From: Paenibacillus sp. SY21-1
GTDB taxonomy: Bacteria; Bacillota; Bacilli; Paenibacillales; Paenibacillaceae
Direction: 5' to 3'
Assembly (NCBI RefSeq): GCF_005222705.1
Contig: NZ_STGF01000030.1
Span: forward strand, 1 to 64,000
Length of the DNA: 64,000 bases
Position 1 is the stretch's first letter. Each line of letters opens with the position of its first letter. A program made the translations under genes and the position numbers. Of this stretch, positions 15,881-24,338 are shown piece after piece. Under the pieces are notes generated by a model that had not been told where the DNA came from, made no database searches, and saw only the letters and a program-made list of their open reading frames with translations.

Positions 15881-16072
15881 ATTGTACCTATTCGCTTGAA
15901 TATTTCAGCACTTATCCAATTCCGTTGCTCCAAGTCATTTACACTCAATTTATCTACGAATCTGAAAAATTTTTGTTTATGTCAATTTCTCCATGTAGAT
16001 ATTCTAGAGAGCTTTATGATCTCTTTTGCTATTCACGAAAAGTTCTGCACTTAGAGGTAAAAGCAGAAAAAT

Positions 16073-16107
16073 ACCCTACAACATTTTGTTCAATGTTATA
16101 GGGTTAT
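16073..16107 (-). terminator. Terminator of the GmrSD-like gene
   Basis: ATAACCCTATAACATT pairs with the AATGTTGTAGGGTAT arm and is followed by TTTTT on the minus strand. It lies about 15 bases after the stop codon of the 16120-17847 gene. Confidence 0.75.
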
Positions 16108-16119
16108 CGTATAAGTACT

Positions 16120-17847
16120 TTACATTAAGATTTGTTTCAGCTTCTGAATGATAAGTGTCTCCCTCTGTTCCATGAATTGCTGGAATTTATCTGCTGTTAA
16201 ATCAATCTGGGGGATATAATGCTTATGCTTATAGTCAGCTTGTTCTTGAGCGGTTGGAAATGTCTGGTCAAGCCATTTCTGAGTTGGCATATCGGATTTT
16301 TCGATATTCGGAATGCCTTCAAGGAGCTGCAGGTTTCCGATAAAATCAACATTTTCAGTACAATAGGTAATTTGATCATCAGTTAATCCCTGTTTTCGAA
16401 GTTTGGCTTGTGACTTCAATATACTCCGAGGGATAATATGATCTTGATGGAATACATTCCGATAGTCCAATGTTGGATACAGCAACGATAATAAAGAGAA
16501 AGCATAGTTGCTTCCATATTTCGTGTACAACAAATCGTTAATATCATCCTCGTCCATTCTTAAAGACTTATTGGTTATTTTCAAACTTGTCTTTACAGCA
16601 TCAAAGCTAAATGAACCAACCATTGCTTTAATAATTTCTCGCAGTGGACGAAGAACATTATCTGGTTGACCGCCAAATATTCTTTTGAGAAGAGAAACGA
16701 TTACAAATTTTTTGATCTGTGTTCGATCATCCTGATACTTCGTGGAAATATCAAAGTTGTTTGGATTTCCATTCTTATAGACGTAATACGCAACAGGAAT
16801 GATAACAGAGTTGGCGGTTAACGATTTACTATTGAACCCAAACGAAGCAAATAGTTTTACCGTTATCCGAATAGACTGCGCAATCGTATCCCATTCCTCT
16901 TCGATTTTCTTCATATTTGCATTGTTGAAGTTATCCACTTTGAAAGAGATATCAGAAAAATCACATAGAACAAGACAAGACTTCAACACAATATCCTTAT
17001 CGAAATTGAATCCATCGCCATACTCGTTAATTTCATCAACAAGCTCAGCGATTCTGTCACGAGCATCCTCATTTTCCCATTCAGCGGTTGCAATAGAAAG
17101 GAGTAAGTCCGAATAGGTCAATTGAGTACCGCCACTGTTAACTCGAATAAAGATATTGAGAACTTTATCCAGTTCATTACCTTTCTCCATAAAGAAATGA
17201 ATCACAGGAGACATAATGACTTGTTGGAACAACATCATTAGGCATTCTGATGCAAAGTTCTCAGTGATGTTATTAGCAGTAATAAATTTGAAAATATCTG
17301 GCATGCCATTACAATTCAATATATCCCCTACACGATACCAAAAGTACTGACCTGATGGATACGCTGCAACTTCTTTGTCGGACAAAAACTTGAAGTCGTA
17401 TCGGAAATCGATTCTATCCGAAGGGGCTAGGAGATTCAAATAAAGCTGCTTCTTATCGTACGCGTAAGGATCATTCACTCTTTTATAGCGAAGTCTCTCT
17501 GTATAAGAACCTTTAAGTCCTAAATATAGGGAAGTAAGTCGCTGCTGCCCGTCCAAAATCGCAGTTAATGAATGCATACCCGAAGTATTAGCCTTGGGAT
17601 TTCTCTTATTATCTTTCTCATGAAAATCACGGATAAATTCGTAGAACTGATAGTTCTGAACATTTTCACCTTGAACAGACCAGAAGAGAAAGGAGCCTAC
17701 GGGATATTCCTTCATTAACGAGTCAAATAATTTTTCCATTTGCTCTGGCTTCCATACGAATTCCCTCTGGATAGAAGGAAGCAGAAATTGCCGTGCAGCC
17801 ATGTTTTCCACAGCTTCTTTGATCGTTATCGGCTTTTCAAATGCCAT
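16120..17847 (-). CDS. GmrSD/DUF262-type modification-dependent restriction protein
   Basis: A 575-residue protein. The N-terminal DUF262 (GmrS-like, ParB-related nucleotide hydrolase) region shows PSIQREFVWKPEQMEKLFDS and LDGQQRLTSLYLGL (about residues 25-105), then IRVNSGGTQLTYSDLLLS (about 235). The C-terminal region has an HNH-type motif FHQDHIIPRSIL (about 468) and NLQLLEGIPNIEKSDMP, as in the DUF1524/GmrD part. The order matches single-chain type IV systems that cut phage DNA with modified cytosines. It has its own terminator and GGAGGAG site, so it is a self-contained defence gene of the element. Confidence 0.85.
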   Translation of the reverse strand: MAFEKPITIKEAVENMAARQFLLPSIQREFVWKPEQMEKLFDSLMKEYPVGSFLFWSVQGENVQNYQFYEFIRDFHEKDNKRNPKANTSGMHSLTAILDGQQRLTSLYLGLKGSYTERLRYKRVNDPYAYDKKQLYLNLLAPSDRIDFRYDFKFLSDKEVAAYPSGQYFWYRVGDILNCNGMPDIFKFITANNITENFASECLMMLFQQVIMSPVIHFFMEKGNELDKVLNIFIRVNSGGTQLTYSDLLLSIATAEWENEDARDRIAELVDEINEYGDGFNFDKDIVLKSCLVLCDFSDISFKVDNFNNANMKKIEEEWDTIAQSIRITVKLFASFGFNSKSLTANSVIIPVAYYVYKNGNPNNFDISTKYQDDRTQIKKFVIVSLLKRIFGGQPDNVLRPLREIIKAMVGSFSFDAVKTSLKITNKSLRMDEDDINDLLYTKYGSNYAFSLLSLLYPTLDYRNVFHQDHIIPRSILKSQAKLRKQGLTDDQITYCTENVDFIGNLQLLEGIPNIEKSDMPTQKWLDQTFPTAQEQADYKHKHYIPQIDLTADKFQQFMEQRETLIIQKLKQILM

Positions 17848-18050
17848 TTTGATTAGTCTCCTCCGTTACTCTAGTCAATTTATTTGAACAAATAGTGCGA
17901 ATTCAAACGAACGTCAGATCGTTTTACGAAGTCAACCTCTCATCAGTTGAAAAGAAGATTCGCTCCATTGTTTCGGATCCTTATTGAAAAACTTATAATC
18001 ATGCTTTTTAGCAATTTCAAAGAAAACCTTCTAATTCGTTCTTTCTCAAA
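17848..18050. other. Intergenic spacer between two defence units
   Basis: About 200 AT-rich bases holding the promoter of the GmrSD-like gene (minus) and the 3' end region of the subtilase operon. No gene is seen. Confidence 0.4.
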
Positions 18051-20471
18051 TTATCTAATCCGTACCCTTTGTTGAACTTCATTTCTTATCGTATTATAAA
18101 TTTGTATGTTCTCAGAATGCTCGATAATTAACGATAAACAGTATTTTTGCATGTGCTTATCGTCATTAATCCATTTGTTCGCATTCATAAGTACTAAAGA
18201 TAAAGGAGCTTGTGGCAGAATCTTCGGTTCGCGTTTATATTCTTTCCAACCTTTCTGATGACACCCTGATTTCCTAATATTTGCCCCTGGATTTAAAGTC
18301 ACTTCAAATGGTTTTAATGCATCTGGAGTTGTATCTTCTCCATCTACATCTGTTTCTACCATGTTAGTCTCTCCAAATAGACTAGCCACTTCATCAGTAT
18401 CGATTGAATGGAACAACTTAAACTCCATTCTATTTCCTAAGTAACTGTCGCCACGAGTAGCTCGAACAATAGGGTCAAATGTCAAAACAACTGATATTCT
18501 CTTATATCCCTGTGTCTCAAAAAACAACTTAGGTACATTTACGGAAAAAACTTTTACTTTATTTAGTCCTATTTCCCCTTCATCAAAAAGGACAATTCTA
18601 TTATCATATGAATATAAAGCTTTATCATAATTAGGAAGTCCATACCCTGCCATTTGAAGTAAAGCCTTATCTTTTTTTATTCCTGAACCCTTAAATTTCG
18701 GCATAACCACTGACTCCGCCGATTGTAGCAATAGATTTTTAATAAAGTTTGCAGACTTATTAGGATACAAATTAGAAATTTTACCAATAATATTTGAAAC
18801 TTTTGGAGCTGAGAAACTCGTTCCATAATCAAAAGTGAACATCTTCTCAGTTGGATTATTATATAGTAAAGGTATCTTACCTCCAATATTTTCAACTACT
18901 CTACCAAAATTATCTCTAATCACTAAATTACCACCATATTCGACCAATTCCGGCTTTACCATTCCATTGATTCCAAATCCACTCCTTGAGAATGGAGCTG
19001 GTTCACCAGTTTGAGCGACTGTGTGCCAAATGTCTTCGCCATATCGAGCATCAAACACTTTTGGAGATGTAGCAACAGAGCCTATCGTTAATGACAAGGC
19101 TGATGACGCCGGATTAATAATTCTAAATTGCTGGTTTAGCACCAGATAATCAGGGTATTCCTCTACGATTTCTTTAAGAGTGTAAAAATTCAATGGATTC
19201 TGATTGCCTGCTGAAACTACAAATATAACTTCTCGATATTCAAGTGCAAGCTCATCAATTAAATTTGCAAGTGGAAACTGTCTATTGCTGCTAATGCCAA
19301 ATATCTCGAATCTGTTCCCAATAGAAATATTCACCACTTTAATCTTATAGTGAGGGTTATCCAAAAAATGTCGCACAGCTTCATTGAGTTGACTCTCTAC
19401 TAATCTATCCGGATCATATACTGCTTCAGTAGCATTATTAAAATCCTTTTCAGCATACATAACTTTAGCTGAGAACAGCCAATTGCTAGGTCTAAAAACT
19501 TTACTTTTTAAGCTCTCATCAATGTCACCATAAAGGGCATTTCCTGAAACCGCTGTACCATGACCCGCAATATCATGCACACCCTTTTCTCCCTCTTGAA
19601 AGTTTTCTTCTGCGCCGACAGCTTTTTCGAGAAGAGGGTGATTAGATACAATTCCAGAATCAACTACTAATATTCCTGCTGCATCATCATCAGGGGAAAA
19701 TGTCTCGATATCATCAACTTCGACTTCCCTGTATTCAAAAGGCTTAAATAAAGGAGCAATCGGTCTTTCAATTTTTGCGATCTCTCTTAAATCTAGTATT
19801 TCCTCAAATACCTTCTTACTCATTTTTATGCGAAGCAAAGCAAATGATCGCATAATTAATTGATCAGTGATTCTAAAATCATTTTGATTTGAATACATCT
19901 GTTTCAATTCGTTTATAAATCCATTTAGAGCTTGATCTTCCATTCTCCACAGTTCAACATCTAGAAAATATGTTTGATTTTCAATTAGAGGCTCTTGCTT
20001 AATGGAGAGACCAATTTTTTCGTCGATTGGTATATCCTCAATGATGTCAATTGCATTGAAAAAGTCATATTTTGCCCCACTTACAATACCAGAATACTGC
20101 GCTACTTTTTGCTTAAAAATCTTCAATTCTTCATCATTTGCGAATACAACCCAGTATCCTTTTCTATTTTCAGCTACAGATAAAACCGAAAGTCCACCCA
20201 TAGCATGCAATGTTTTTTCAAATGTTGGGATATCGACACTTTGGTTTATTTTGATTCTATATATTAACTTCGGATGTATTTTCCCTTGGAACTTCTGTTT
20301 TATTTGTTGAAATGATCTAGCTATCTGATTTGCTTTATTGATACTTTCAGAATAAAAATCAGTCTTACTTCTTCCTTTAGGAAACTGGAACCCTCCTCCT
20401 CCAGGCTTCTTTTTTTTCTTGTTTAAATCACCAATATGCTCTGGTAACGGTAAATGTGTGTATTTGTCCAA
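18051..20471 (-). CDS. ietS: Subtilisin-like serine protease of an IetAS-type defence pair
   Basis: An 806-residue S8-family protease without a signal peptide, hence cytoplasmic. The catalytic triad is visible: Asp in LVVDSGI (about 268), His in GHGTAVSG (about 303) and Ser in GTSFSAP (about 555), plus the oxyanion Asn in SAGNQNP. The N-terminal about 250 residues and C-terminal about 200 have no motif I recognise. The start is TTG 20471, with AAGGAGG 10 bases before it. The upstream gene is an AAA ATPase 15 bases away. This ATPase-plus-subtilase pairing is that of IetAS, first known from plasmid incompatibility and later as an anti-phage system. The assignment by gene pairing is good; the phage range is unknown. 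Confidence 0.85.
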   Translation of the reverse strand: MDKYTHLPLPEHIGDLNKKKKKPGGGGFQFPKGRSKTDFYSESINKANQIARSFQQIKQKFQGKIHPKLIYRIKINQSVDIPTFEKTLHAMGGLSVLSVAENRKGYWVVFANDEELKIFKQKVAQYSGIVSGAKYDFFNAIDIIEDIPIDEKIGLSIKQEPLIENQTYFLDVELWRMEDQALNGFINELKQMYSNQNDFRITDQLIMRSFALLRIKMSKKVFEEILDLREIAKIERPIAPLFKPFEYREVEVDDIETFSPDDDAAGILVVDSGIVSNHPLLEKAVGAEENFQEGEKGVHDIAGHGTAVSGNALYGDIDESLKSKVFRPSNWLFSAKVMYAEKDFNNATEAVYDPDRLVESQLNEAVRHFLDNPHYKIKVVNISIGNRFEIFGISSNRQFPLANLIDELALEYREVIFVVSAGNQNPLNFYTLKEIVEEYPDYLVLNQQFRIINPASSALSLTIGSVATSPKVFDARYGEDIWHTVAQTGEPAPFSRSGFGINGMVKPELVEYGGNLVIRDNFGRVVENIGGKIPLLYNNPTEKMFTFDYGTSFSAPKVSNIIGKISNLYPNKSANFIKNLLLQSAESVVMPKFKGSGIKKDKALLQMAGYGLPNYDKALYSYDNRIVLFDEGEIGLNKVKVFSVNVPKLFFETQGYKRISVVLTFDPIVRATRGDSYLGNRMEFKLFHSIDTDEVASLFGETNMVETDVDGEDTTPDALKPFEVTLNPGANIRKSGCHQKGWKEYKREPKILPQAPLSLVLMNANKWINDDKHMQKYCLSLIIEHSENIQIYNTIRNEVQQRVRIR

Positions 20472-20486
20472 ACGAATTAAGCCTCC

Positions 20487-21491
20487 TTACTTCTCATCAC
20501 GAATCGAAAACCTTTTGTGCATTCTGTTTAGAGCGAATTCGATGTCTGGAGTGGAAAGTTGGTCTTTTTCGCTAACTATTGCATGTTTCATTGCTTCTTT
20601 ACACATTAATTTCAAATCAGAAGGTGTGAATCCGCTAGTTTCATGAGAAAGTTTTTCTAGATTTATTAAACCTGTTTTTTTCATAGGTTTAAGATACAAC
20701 TTAAGTAAGCTTAATCGTTCAAGCTCGCTAGGCAAATCAAAATTGATAATTTCATCAAATCTTCTCCAAATAGCTGGGTCAAGGATATGCGGATGATTGG
20801 TTGCACATATAAGCAAACTTTCTCCTTCAAAGGTATCAAGCATCTGTAAAAAATTGTTTACCACTCGTTTTATTTCACCATTTTCGTAGTGGTCATCTCT
20901 ATTTTTACCAATAATATCAACTTCGTCAAATAATACAATCCAAACTCCATTAGCTATAAAATCGAACACTTTCCTTAAGTTTGTAGCAGTTTCACCTAAA
21001 TAGGATGAAATAATCGCATCAAATCTTATATAGATAAGTGGGATCTGAAGAACTGAGCTTAAAACTTGAGCTGTAAATGTTTTACCAGTACCAGGCTGTC
21101 CTGAAAACAATACTTTTTTAATCGGAGTAAGATTATATGTAGATAAAATGTCAATCGACCGGAATTCGTTACAAATATGATACAAGACATATTTAATTTC
21201 TTCTGAAACTATTAATTCGTCCCAATCATGTTCATACTCTTTAATTTCAAGCAACGGGAAACCACTATCGTTATCTCTTGGTATTGGGATATTGGCTCGG
21301 TAACGATTAGAATCATTATTACTTCTGCTTGGTTTTGAAGAATACAGAGCTTCTTTTAATTCTTTTGCAGCTATATTGTGTTTTTTTCTCTTTTCTAGAT
21401 TAATGAATTCGTCTGCTATCCGATAAAATTCCTCACTATCCTGTTTAGAAAAAGCTATAAATAATCGTTTTATAATTTCATTTGCGGTCAT
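20487..21491 (-). CDS. ietA: AAA+ ATPase of an IetAS-type defence pair
   Basis: The ATG at 21491 follows GGAGGG, giving 334 residues. An N-terminal helical region (about 1-90) precedes an AAA+ core: Walker A GQPGTGKT (about 137), pore loop SYLGET, Walker B VLFDEVD (about 190) and sensor ATNHPHILD with WRRFDE arginine finger (about 240-255). It is classed as FtsH/CDC48-like. It would control or feed the downstream subtilase. It is the outermost gene at the right end of the element, next to the attR-type junction. Confidence 0.85.
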   Translation of the reverse strand: MTANEIIKRLFIAFSKQDSEEFYRIADEFINLEKRKKHNIAAKELKEALYSSKPSRSNNDSNRYRANIPIPRDNDSGFPLLEIKEYEHDWDELIVSEEIKYVLYHICNEFRSIDILSTYNLTPIKKVLFSGQPGTGKTFTAQVLSSVLQIPLIYIRFDAIISSYLGETATNLRKVFDFIANGVWIVLFDEVDIIGKNRDDHYENGEIKRVVNNFLQMLDTFEGESLLICATNHPHILDPAIWRRFDEIINFDLPSELERLSLLKLYLKPMKKTGLINLEKLSHETSGFTPSDLKLMCKEAMKHAIVSEKDQLSTPDIEFALNRMHKRFSIRDEK

Positions 21492-21827
21492 TGTATCCCT
21501 CCATTCTGCCCTCGCATAAACTGATAACCTAATAATTATTCGACAATCCAGCAATATCCCCTGCAACACTAGATCAATTGTCATTCACAGAAATCCAGAT
21601 AATTCAATCAATTATCACTTTCTAATCAATGGTATGCCCAGCTTTTGGCTAAAACATTATGGAAGCCCTCCATAAAGAATGTATGTTCTCATATTACCAC
21701 AACTACTCCATATTCGCTGACAAAAATAAGCTCTACATGTTTGCTGAGTCACGTTCCCCTCATTTATCTACTCCTTATCATTACCCCAAAACCCCAATAA
21801 AATCAACGCTTTCCGCTACTTCCTCAT
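21492..21827. other. Intergenic region at the right end of the element
   Basis: About 335 AT-rich bases between the ATPase start and the right recombination arm. It must hold the promoter of the defence pair (minus strand). No ribosome-site-preceded gene is seen on either strand. Confidence 0.4.
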
Positions 21828-21859
21828 GGGTGTGTTTCAAACCACATCTCCTTAGAGAT
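21828..21859. other. Right attachment junction (attR-type): element arm plus core
   Basis: The arm GGGTGTGTTTCAAACC (21828-21843), 8 bases, then the core TTAGAGAT (21852-21859), after which gerE resumes with CATATGG-type coding on the complementary strand. The arm is the exact inverse of that at 610-625. Confidence 0.88.
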
Positions 21860-21997
21860 ATGGTTACGAACGGTCTTCTCGCTGATGAATAATTGCTGCG
21901 CAATATCTCTAGTTGTTTTGTCCTGCACCAGCAGCTCGAATACCTCGCGTTCACGATGAGTCAGTAAAAACTTGCTCTTGTGGTCGCTTCCCTTCAA
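21852..21997 (-). pseudogene. gerE: gerE, 5' (N-terminal) fragment separated by element insertion
   Basis: From TTG 21997 (AAGGAGG 10 bases upstream) the minus strand encodes MKGSDHKSKFLLTHREREVF, continuing to SEKTVRNHIS, the first 48 residues of GerE including the start of the recognition-helix region. At the junction the frame runs into element sequence (KEMWFETHP, stop at 21824), so the unrearranged gene would give a useless truncated product. The missing 26 residues are at 521-600. A sigma-K promoter lies upstream at 22061-22089. All of this fits a functional gerE that needs excision of the element to be read through. Confidence 0.93.
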
Positions 21998-22060
21998 GTG
22001 TGTCACCCCTCCTTGCGCGGGTTTTTTTTGGTTTAACAAGGTTAAGGGATACAGTCAAAT

Positions 22061-22089
22061 TATAGTATGAAGGGGCGATACCAATGGTG
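22061..22089 (-). promoter_or_regulatory. Sigma-K promoter of gerE
   Basis: On the minus strand: -35 CACC (complement of 22086-22089), 16-base spacer, -10 CATACTATA (complement of 22061-22069). This fits the sigma-K consensus (AC, 16 bases, CATAnnnTA) at every fixed position. gerE of B. subtilis is transcribed by sigma-K. Confidence 0.8.
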
Positions 22090-22113
22090 CTGTAAACGCC
22101 AGAATTGGGCGGG

Positions 22114-22779
22114 TTAAGCCTGCATTTTTGCGTGGATGATCAATCGATGGGTCGGATTCACGATCGGATCGCATGTAATCAGCGTAAGCAGCTTGTCTTT
22201 ATTGTTGTAATTCAATACGGACACATCGGTCGGCTCAACGATGGAAACTTTGTAAACGATGTATGTATAAGCGCCATCCCTGGTTTCTACGACAATTTTA
22301 TCGCCGATCTCCATTTCGCCCAGACGGTTGAACAGCTTGCCTTTGGCGCGCATCCGATGGCCGGCAATGGCGGCGTTGCCAACCTGGCCAATTTTTGTCG
22401 TCTCCGTAAGATGAGCGGTTGCCGACTTCATATTTTTTTGTGTCGCGCCTTCCACGACGGGAAGCTTGAGCTTGATTTTATCGATGCTGATCGTGGCAAT
22501 CGGCGCTGCGCGCGTCTCCGCCTCCGTCACCTGCGGCGTAGTTGTCGGCAAAGACTCCGTCTCCACAAGGCCGGAATTTTCCGCCTCCTCGTTAAACAGA
22601 TCGGTAAGCTCCTCATATTGCTGTTGCGCCTGCTGCACTGCCGTTTCGTCAAAGCTGGCCGTTTCCCATTCCTCCAACAGCTTCGCCTGCTGCCGACTAT
22701 CGTACCATTCGCTCGCCTTCGGATAAAGCAGGATAAGCAGCCCCGCTATTATCAGTACATAGGATAACACTTTTCTCAT
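22114..22779 (-). CDS. Class D-type sortase
   Basis: The ATG at 22779 has AAGGGGGG 9 bases upstream. The 221-residue protein has one N-terminal membrane helix, an Ala/Gln/Glu-rich stalk (about 30-95) and a sortase domain. The His in IAGHRM, Cys in TLITCDP and Arg in THRLI are all present. Sortases of this class anchor proteins or act in sporulation cell walls. No LPxTG-type substrate is encoded in the window. It is the last gene of the 28145-22114 run of same-strand genes, and ends just upstream of the gerE promoter. Confidence 0.88.
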   Translation of the reverse strand: MRKVLSYVLIIAGLLILLYPKASEWYDSRQQAKLLEEWETASFDETAVQQAQQQYEELTDLFNEEAENSGLVETESLPTTTPQVTEAETRAAPIATISIDKIKLKLPVVEGATQKNMKSATAHLTETTKIGQVGNAAIAGHRMRAKGKLFNRLGEMEIGDKIVVETRDGAYTYIVYKVSIVEPTDVSVLNYNNKDKLLTLITCDPIVNPTHRLIIHAKMQA

Positions 22780-22794
22780 CTCAAACATCCCCCC

Positions 22795-23322
22795 TTAGCT
22801 CCGCTCTCCTTGTCTGTACCGGGTTGCAAACACCCATTTTTTTGTGCCTACAAAATTTATGACTACCGATAGTGACGTCACGACGATTTTGGCCTGCACT
22901 TCGCTTAACGCAAGCCTCTCCTTGAATACAGCCAGCAGCAACAACGAAAATACAAGCACCATGCCGTTCCACATTGCAAATCTGATTGCTGTAGCGGCAT
23001 CAGGCAGGCCCGCTCTTGCCAGCAGCCGGTTTGCCCTCGTAGGGAAAAGGCTTTCTTCCTGGTTCGCGGCGCTGGCCGCAAACGTGAATCGGCTGTTCAT
23101 CCACAGGCTGTTTAACATTCCTGCGCCATACGCGATAACCTGTGCTGCCAAGTAATATACGCCAAGCTTGACCAATACGGCGAACAGCGCCATATCAATG
23201 GCGGTATTAAGCAAGCCGATCATATTGAATTTGATAAACTGCAAAAGCGAGCCGCCGGAAACGGAAGCGGAACGGGTTAGCTCGCCCCGTCGGCCGCTTT
23301 CATCCGCATGTCGTTTAGACAT
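22795..23322 (-). CDS. GtrA-family membrane protein
   Basis: A 175-residue protein with four predicted membrane helices in the typical GtrA order (FIKFNMIGLLNTAIDMALF ... MNSRFTF ... NFVGTKKWVF). GtrA-like proteins are thought to flip or carry polyprenyl-phosphate-linked sugars made by a GtrB-like transferase. The gene overlaps the GtrB-like gene upstream by 8 bases, so the pair should work together to supply a lipid-linked sugar donor, probably to the large mannosyltransferase-like protein encoded next. Confidence 0.85.
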   Translation of the reverse strand: MSKRHADESGRRGELTRSASVSGGSLLQFIKFNMIGLLNTAIDMALFAVLVKLGVYYLAAQVIAYGAGMLNSLWMNSRFTFAASAANQEESLFPTRANRLLARAGLPDAATAIRFAMWNGMVLVFSLLLLAVFKERLALSEVQAKIVVTSLSVVINFVGTKKWVFATRYRQGERS

Positions 23323-24319
23323 ATTCCTTCATCCGCTCCTGCTTGCCGCCGCGCTCCGATTCTCCGGTCTTTGCGTTATCCTCAAAGCCTTGCACTTCGC
23401 GGACAATGTAGAGCGGCCGGTTTTTCGATTCTTCATAAATCCGGCCTATATATTCGCCGATCAGGCCAAGCAGCATTAGAATGATTCCGTTAAACAGCAG
23501 GTTAACCGCCACGATGGAGGCCCAACCGGCGACCGTGCCGCCCAGAGCAAGCTTTTGAACCAGCACGACAAGCAAGTAAAGAAAGCTCGTTACCGATAGC
23601 GTAAAACCGATGTAAGTGGCGATTTTTAGCGGCTTGTATGAAAAGGACGTAATGCCGTCGACCGCAAAAGCGATCATTTTTTTGAGCGGATATTTCGTTA
23701 CACCGGCAAACCGCTCCTCGCGCTCGTATTCCACCATCGTCTGGCGGAAGCCGATCCAGCTTACCAGACCGCGCACAAAGCGGTTTTTCTCCTTCAACCC
23801 TCGCAGCACGTCGCATACTTTGCGGTCGATAAGCCGGAAATCGCCGGTATCGACGGGAATTTCCACGTTCGTCAGGCTTCGCAGCGTACGGTAGAACAGC
23901 TTGGCGGTCACTTTTTTGAACACCGTCTCGCCCTTGCGCTTCAAACGCTTGCCGTATACGACCTCGTAGCCTTCCTTCCATTTGTCGATCATTTGAAGAA
24001 TGACCTCCGGAGGGTCCTGCAGATCGGCGTCAATGACGATGACCGCATCCCCCGTCGCATAGTCCATTCCTGCCGTTATCGCGATTTGATGGCCGAAATT
24101 GCGTGAAAAGTTGATTAACCGCACATTAGGATCAAAGTCCGCGATCATGGATATAAGCTCAACCGTACGATCCCTGCTCCCGTCATTAACGAATACCAGC
24201 TCATAGGGCTCGTTCGTCTGATCCATCACCTGCTTGAGACGGTCGTAAGTATGCTCAATCACCTCTTCTTCATTGAACATCGGAACGATAACGCTGTATA
24301 TGACTTCAGCTTGTTTCAT
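23315..24319 (-). CDS. GtrB-like polyprenyl-phosphate glycosyltransferase (GT2)
   Basis: This 334-residue protein has a GT2 domain (about 5-230) with VIVPMFNEE, FVNDGSRD and IDADLQDPPE, the DXD being in the last. It is followed by two C-terminal membrane helices (about 235-260 and 270-295), as in DPM1/GtrB enzymes that transfer a sugar from a nucleotide donor to polyprenyl phosphate. A GGAG site lies before ATG 24319. It is co-transcribed with the GtrA gene and probably with the large transferase 20 bases upstream. Confidence 0.88.
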   Translation of the reverse strand: MKQAEVIYSVIVPMFNEEEVIEHTYDRLKQVMDQTNEPYELVFVNDGSRDRTVELISMIADFDPNVRLINFSRNFGHQIAITAGMDYATGDAVIVIDADLQDPPEVILQMIDKWKEGYEVVYGKRLKRKGETVFKKVTAKLFYRTLRSLTNVEIPVDTGDFRLIDRKVCDVLRGLKEKNRFVRGLVSWIGFRQTMVEYEREERFAGVTKYPLKKMIAFAVDGITSFSYKPLKIATYIGFTLSVTSFLYLLVVLVQKLALGGTVAGWASIVAVNLLFNGIILMLLGLIGEYIGRIYEESKNRPLYIVREVQGFEDNAKTGESERGGKQERMKEYV

Positions 24320-24338
24320 TCTTCAGGCAACTCCTTTA

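Larger units (their letters stand above)
601..21852. mobile_element. gerE-intervening integrative element (about 21.25 kb)
   Basis: The boundaries are defined by the two copies of TTAGAGAT at 600-607 and 21852-21859, by continuation of gerE coding sequence on the outer sides, and by a 16-bp perfect inverted repeat just inside each end. The interior is AT-rich compared with the GC-rich flank to the right. It encodes a large serine recombinase near the left end, plus a tyrosine recombinase, primase, RuvC-like resolvase, DNA methyltransferase and several candidate defence genes. No phage structural genes are seen, so it is more like an integrative plasmid or defence island than a prophage. Excision would restore gerE exactly. 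Known precedents for this arrangement are skin/sigK and SPbeta/spsM; I infer that excision here occurs in the sporulating mother cell. Confidence 0.9.

Noticed and set aside
15866..16101. Two overlapping small plus-strand frames (62 and 77 residues)
   Set aside because: They begin within a terminator hairpin and run into the terminator of the GmrSD-like gene; no ribosome site.
601..21852. Element as a prophage
   Set aside because: No capsid, tail, terminase, portal or lysis genes were seen; the content is recombinases, replication-type proteins and defence genes.
22105..22767. 220-residue plus-strand frame opposite the sortase
   Set aside because: It is Cys/Arg/His-rich antisense of a gene with complete sortase catalytic residues; no ribosome site.
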